From contig CM023537.1 of the NCBI GenBank assembly GCA_013350335.1, forward strand, positions 48,916,111 through 48,980,110: 64,000 nucleotides of DNA, read 5' to 3'. The DNA is from Chimonanthus salicifolius. Lineage: Eukaryota > Streptophyta > Magnoliopsida > Laurales > Calycanthaceae. Of this stretch, positions 52,801-58,800 are shown piece by piece (the stretch's first letter is position 1; every line of letters begins with the position of its first letter). The notes under the pieces were generated by a model. It was not told the DNA's origin. It ran no database searches and saw only the letters and a list, made by a program, of their open reading frames with translations. The position numbers and the translations under genes were made by a program.

Positions 52801-55800
52801 TTCTACGGCAGCAATGGAGGTTCCTCAGTCCCCTCCGCGGGCATAACTCCTGCAATGTAAAGGATATGAGATAAAAAGCCCAGTGAAGAGAAATCAACAA
52901 TATATATAACACATGTATTATCATCTAAACAAGTTATCATACAATGCATTTTCTATCAACTTTGGTCAACACCCTAATATGGTTAATCTCTACCATTTTT
53001 ACATGCCTGCATCTTTCTTACACACAGTTCTACCTCTGTCAATCGACATGCGGTCTACACCAATTTCACAACGCAAATTAGTGCTTCACACAGTCTGTTA
53101 TACATCCTACATTGTGACCCGACATGGTCCAATGCTTCACCTAGTACGTTTACACGCTCTACATTGCAGCTATCCACTGCCCAATGCTTCACACATTGTG
53201 TGAATGTAGTCCATCTAAAAATGGAAAGGAACTCAACATTTTGTCTTTTCACATGGATTAATTCATCTTATTAACCCATCATAATATCCCCAATACACTC
53301 AACATAATTACCTCACTCAGTCTATCATGCATTCCTATCACATACCCTCATGAAATGGCATGACATAAGTTTACAATTATCACCACCGATTAACAATATT
53401 AATAGAAATACTGAAACTTAAAATTATACAGGCATATAATCCAAGATCGTCAAAATCATACGAGTCGCGAGCCGACTCGTACTATTCGAATCAACTCAAA
53501 GGGTCAAGCGATTCAAATCGTATCTTAAATCGCTATAGTCTAAAAATCGCACGATTTTTTGGTTGACTCGTAAATCGTGCGATTCAATCCAACGAATCAT
53601 TGTCTCGTGAGATTCAGTGGAAGAAGGAAAGGAAGAGGGAAAGACGATTGGTTTTGTGTGGTTTTAGAAAACATACCTCTTTTTCTTCATCTTTCCTCTT
53701 TCTTCTTTTTCTACTGTTCATTTTTTTTTCTTTTCTTTTCTTCTTTATTTTTCTTTTTTTCTCTTCCTTTCCCCACATTCCGGGGTTTAATCAAATCTGT
53801 ACTGAAAGTAAAGCATGTGTAAGAATAATAACACCTGTTTCGTTCCTATATCATTCATCTATCGTTTTACATGCCCTTTTGCTTAGGGTTACACATAGGA
53901 AGAAACCAAATTCAAGTCTGGTTACATAGCCATTTGCATTTTTGGCAATATCGGTTTCAAGACCAGGCAAAAGTTGATTTCCACATAAGCCTTGCACGAA
54001 GATACACAACAAGAAAAAATATACAATACCACATTTACACAATAGTCTGAATTGATTACTAATGTCAGCGCAGTTTCATCCAATTCATTTAACCTATTAA
54101 TCTCTAGACACATAACTGGGTCTCATACTACGTTTATAGACTGTTAAGCCTCGGCTCCCCGACATTATTATAAGCTTATGTTCTAACAGTTAGAACTTCA
54201 ATTATATCCCTTACATGTGAGCAATGTCAGGTCTCACATTCTAGTCCCGTTCAAGTCTTTTCCATCATATTATGTCCATGGGTCCCATTATTGACATAGA
54301 GTTAAAAGGTTTCAAATTTTAGAGTTAAAATGAATATACAATGCATTTGAAAATAAAATAGTGTGGTTGAATCTCCTCACCGCCGTCCGGCGAGTTTTTC
54401 GAAAGAACTGTAAAGAATAAAAATCTGTAAAAAATCGTCGAAGTTCAAATATGCGGAATTAATCTATTATTTTTATGTTCGGTGATTAATTACGAGAAAA
54501 AACATGGTTCATTACAAAAGCATACAAGAAGAAAATAACACCTAAGACATGGTGTTTTAAAGCAAAAAAGTAAATAAAATACTCAGTGTATGTCTCAAGT
54601 ATCCCCGGGCAATAGTTGCATGGTGGATTCTGAGAGTTCAGCCCAGAGAGTACATAAAGCAGTAAAATAAATAAATTGCAGAAAATAAATGTACATTCTC
54701 CTTTCGACAAGTGTTTGGAGCAATTCTCAAGTTTGGGCTAAGGCTGAGCCTCCAATAAACCGAGTCATGCGCGAAAATCTCATAGAACAGGGTAGCTTCG
54801 AACCAGTTCTAAGCAGAACATTAGGCACTAGAATCTGCTCTTCACTGAGAAGGCGAATTAAAAAAAAAAAAGATAAAAAGGCCTTGGGACCAGTCCGAAC
54901 AAAAGTTAGAGAGTTAGTGAGTTAGTAAGCCGGAGTGTTAGTTGTCCGGACTAAGAAGGCAATAAAAGTAAAAGACAGAATTTAAAGTAAAAGCCTACGG
55001 ACCAGTCCAAACAGAAGTTAGTCATGTCTGGACTGAGAATACCGAAAGTAAACATAAAATGCAAGTAAGAAACACAGGAGTTGCAACCAAAATTGTGCGA
55101 AGTGCTCTTGGATCGGACGTCCAATATATGGGTATCGGACTTCCGATGTCTAGAAGTATCGGACTTCTTATCTATGAGTATCGGATTTCCGATAATTATC
55201 AGAGAGCAATAGAAAACAATAATCTCATTTTTAACTATCAGAAGTCATTTTGAAAAACTATCGGACTTCCAATAATTTTACCTATCGGACTTTCGATGAA
55301 CTAAGTATCGAACGTCCAACAGTAAGGTATTACATAATCCAAAATTTCCATTTTTCTGTTAGGGTGTCGGACTTCTGATAGCAAAGTATCGGACTTCCCA
55401 TACAGCCCAAAATTCACTGTTACTGGCGGAAAAGCAGAAATTCCGACTCCTAATTCGAGTGGCTTTAAAAATCCATTATAAAAATGAATTAGTTAGATGA
55501 ATTTGGATTTAGTTTAACTTTACTTTAGAAGAAAGAATAATATAATTTGACTGAGGAAGAGTTTTGATCTATGGGTACAAGAAGAAAGTTGAATAAAAGC
55601 CAATTTTCCATGGGTTTCCAAAAACTTCATTTTCTCTTCCAATTTGATCCCATTTCAATCCTAACCTCTTTTAAACCGTATAATTAAATGAGAGGGTAAG
55701 TTTAGGTACCTTGAAGTGTGATTTGGGAGTTTCCTTGGAAATTCAAGCGAATAAGAAGCATGGAGAAGTTGCAGAACAATATTGAAGAAGAAAAAGAAGG

Positions 55801-58800
55801 GTTGCAGAAGCAATTACTGGAGAAGAACTGCTGATGAAGAAGGATGAGTGCAGTAGAGAAGGCTTTGACAAATCATTGCAATTGAAGTAAGGAAGAAAAT
55901 GCAACGAATGTCACCTGTATATATAGAGAATTTCGGATGATAGGTTTTCCGCCCACCTATGCTACTACTACTGTTTATTTAAATTTTTTATTTAAAACTT
56001 AGGTACTTATAAACTTTACTTAAAACAGGGGAAAATCGAGATATTTCCGGGTAAATCTGACTCCGTGGATGAGTCCGGGGTATTAGATGTAGGCTAGTTC
56101 ATATTGTTTTTGAAAAGAGACGGTGACAAAGACCAATCAATCGAAGGCAAAGCGTCGATTTAATAAAATGAACGGTTCATACCTCACTGCTTGGATTGAG
56201 TGTCTAAAACCTCAAAACAGAAATCTGGAACATGAAATGCTCGGTCAAAACACAGATTAAACACAAGATTTTCTTATAAATTTTTGACTTTCAGAGGTAT
56301 TTTAAAATAAAGTATTTGCAAAGTAGGTCTTTTAAAGGGGTTAAAATATCTGAAAATCAGGTGATTGATAAAACATACGGTGAAGTCCATTAAACTCATC
56401 GTTTGAAAACAATGTGTGTGAGTTTGACAAAGAAAATATTCTAAATGAGTTGTTTTTCATAGTGAAATAGTTTAAGATCATTTTTCAAAAATAATAAATG
56501 AGATGTGAATATTTACGATTTTGCCCTTCTAACTTACAAGCCACCCCTGCCTCACCTGAGGTAAATCTAAAATCCAAACATTCATGAGCCACCACAACCG
56601 AGTCCACAATCTCTCTCCCTTCAAGGAAAGCACTTTGAGAAGAAGAAATGACGTTTGGAAGCGCCACCTGTTGTGGGACCCACTATACAATGCAGTTGAC
56701 TATTCTGGACATAGTTGACTCAGTTTAACACCTATCTAGTTGATACACATCACTAAATTAAAATTCATCTTAAAACATTCGATGTTGACTAATATATGGA
56801 ATAGAAAATAAAAGAAGTAGCATGATTGAATTAGACTAAGGTTCGGCCAATTATAGACATCCTGCAATTCCACATTAGTTGTTCCCCAACTCTTGATTTG
56901 AAACCATATAAATAATTCCCATAGACGGGTACTCTAGTTTGATAAACGGGATATATTGGATATGAATTAGTTGGTTCAAACATCTAATAATGATGCCAAC
57001 ACTAGATTGTTGGGATAAATGGCTAAGATGATGATGATGAACAAATCTAATAATAGGTTTTCTTGGTTGAGCTTTTTTATAATTGTCAGGCATGAATCAA
57101 CCAATTTAATAAATTGTTAATGACAAATAATCTGGACCAATCCATTTAATAGATGAGTTATTCAAAGTCAAGTTAGCCATTAAAAATGCTTAGATGAGGT
57201 ACAGGCCAAGTTGAGATAAATATCAAGAAATTATATTAGGTGAGAGAAGCTCTTTTAAGGTTAACCTAGAGTAGTACAGTGTACGTTGGGTCACTTATTT
57301 AAGATTGCATATATGGATTAAACAATTAGGTTATGCTTATATACAACTCTGGCATATTATCAAGTGTTATATGGCTGATTAGGACTGTAATTGTGAATTT
57401 GTTTTCCTCCCTCTTGGTCACCCTTTTTTACATTTAATATTGTTTGTACTTTATTTATCAGTTATGCAATTCACTAATGCACAAATGATGATATCTTAAA
57501 GTTAACTGCAAGAAGCTGTATAGAAAAACTGAAATAAAAGTTGAGCTGGCACATACCAGTCCAACATGAAAGGTTACAGTAATTTCCCCACTTCTAGATC
57601 TTGCCTTATAATTGAGAATCATCTTGCTCTGGTTCAGGGTTTGAAATAGTGATCATTTCCTTCAAACAAAATCTGGTTTACCCCAATTGGAGCAATGAAA
57701 ATTGTTTCAAGAAATGGAGATGCAATGACATACGCTATTTCCTTTATTGGAATCTAAAGTTGTTGTTGACTTGCTTCCAACTGCAGTGGCTGTTTCCTTC
57801 ACTAATAAGTTTCACCTTAGAAAAATCATGTCAGGTTTTCTTCAAGTGACAACCCTAAACCTATTATCTATGGTAATTAAATATCTAATAAATCATTATT
57901 AGATTTTACCTTATCTAAATCAATACACACCTGTCTTTCTTTGGTTAACAATCTGATATTTTAAAACAATGGATTTAATTCAACTTGGGTTGCTTGTTTT
58001 GCAAGCCTGACTTCTGAACACAGCTGACAATAGCCTGTTGCTCAGTTGAAGTTTGATGTTCATTGTCATAACCACAATCATTGTGAGTTTGAATCATGTT
58101 CCATTAAAAAATAAACAAAAATCAAATCACTTACATTTTTGCTAGCTCAGATTAGGGTTAGATTGGCTATGGGTTGAAGAACCCTCTCTTTTCTCTACTT
58201 TGCAAGTTAAGATTGGGGTTGAATTCAAGTGGCTATATATGATGCTGTTATTTTGACTTTTTTTATAGTTCCTTCTGTTGAAAGAGTGGTGTACAGTACA
58301 TGCTCCATCTACCAAACAGAGAACGAGGATGTTATCAAGTCAGTGCTCCCTCTTGCAACTTCCTTGAATTTTCAGCTGGCTACTCCCTTCCCCCAGTGGC
58401 CCCGCCGTGGTCTCCCTGTCTTTGAAGGATGTAAGTCTTCCTTAGAAGATCAATTGTCTCTTGTCAATGATCTCTACAACTTAAATGTTTCCTTTTCCCC
58501 AACTGCAGCTGAGCATTTGCTTAGGACAGACTCGGCTGACAACATGGAAGGCTTTTTTATTGCACTCTTTGTTAGGAATAGTGCTATAAATGAACCAGAG
58601 AAGCTGGTTTGGAGGAAAGATGATAGTTCTAAACCTTTCTGTCAGGAAAAACCATGTGATGGTGATGGGTCAAAGGACTTACAAAGCCAAAGCAGTAAAT
58701 TCCACTCATTACATGTTGGAAAAAGAATCTCACAGAGAAGAATTACAATGGCACCTCCATTTCACAAGATGCATTTGCTGTTGTTGCATCATTTCATAGT

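Larger units (their letters stand above)
52453..56520. mobile_element. Unclassified long repeat replacing part of the LINE RT
   Basis: Begins tatcaagcctcgccccgaca right where the LINE frame ([11 protein letters not shown]) ends. A gtccggggtattaga end-like sequence lies at about 56073-56087, and further repeat-like sequence runs to about 56520, where LINE RT resumes. The TATC...GGTATTAGA ends resemble the other long LTR-like insertion, but no TSD is found. It includes the ATCGGACTTCCGAT repeat cluster (55100-55410) and a GTCCGGAC-type pair near 54930-55040. No coding region is supported. Confidence 0.4.
40045..56668 (-). mobile_element. L1-type LINE ORF2, minus strand, split by nested insertions
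   Basis: From its upstream end leftward: RT start with [19 protein letters not shown] and [12 protein letters not shown] (56660-56530); RT end with [20 protein letters not shown] then [20 protein letters not shown] (52409-52290); [19 protein letters not shown] (43538-43482); zf-RVT pieces (43176-42718, 42699-42385) with [20 protein letters not shown] and [11 protein letters not shown]; RNase H with [20 protein letters not shown] (40395-40320); a short A-rich tail near 40045. About 170 RT codons, including YADD, are missing between 52450 and 56525. Insertions lie at 40405, 43548 and 52453. Confidence 0.75.

Noticed and set aside
58229..58268. ATG at 58229 as start of a separate gene
   Set aside because: The bases are the end of intron 6 (T-rich tract and acceptor AG at 58267-58268). 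The frame only makes sense joined to the upstream NSUN5 exons.
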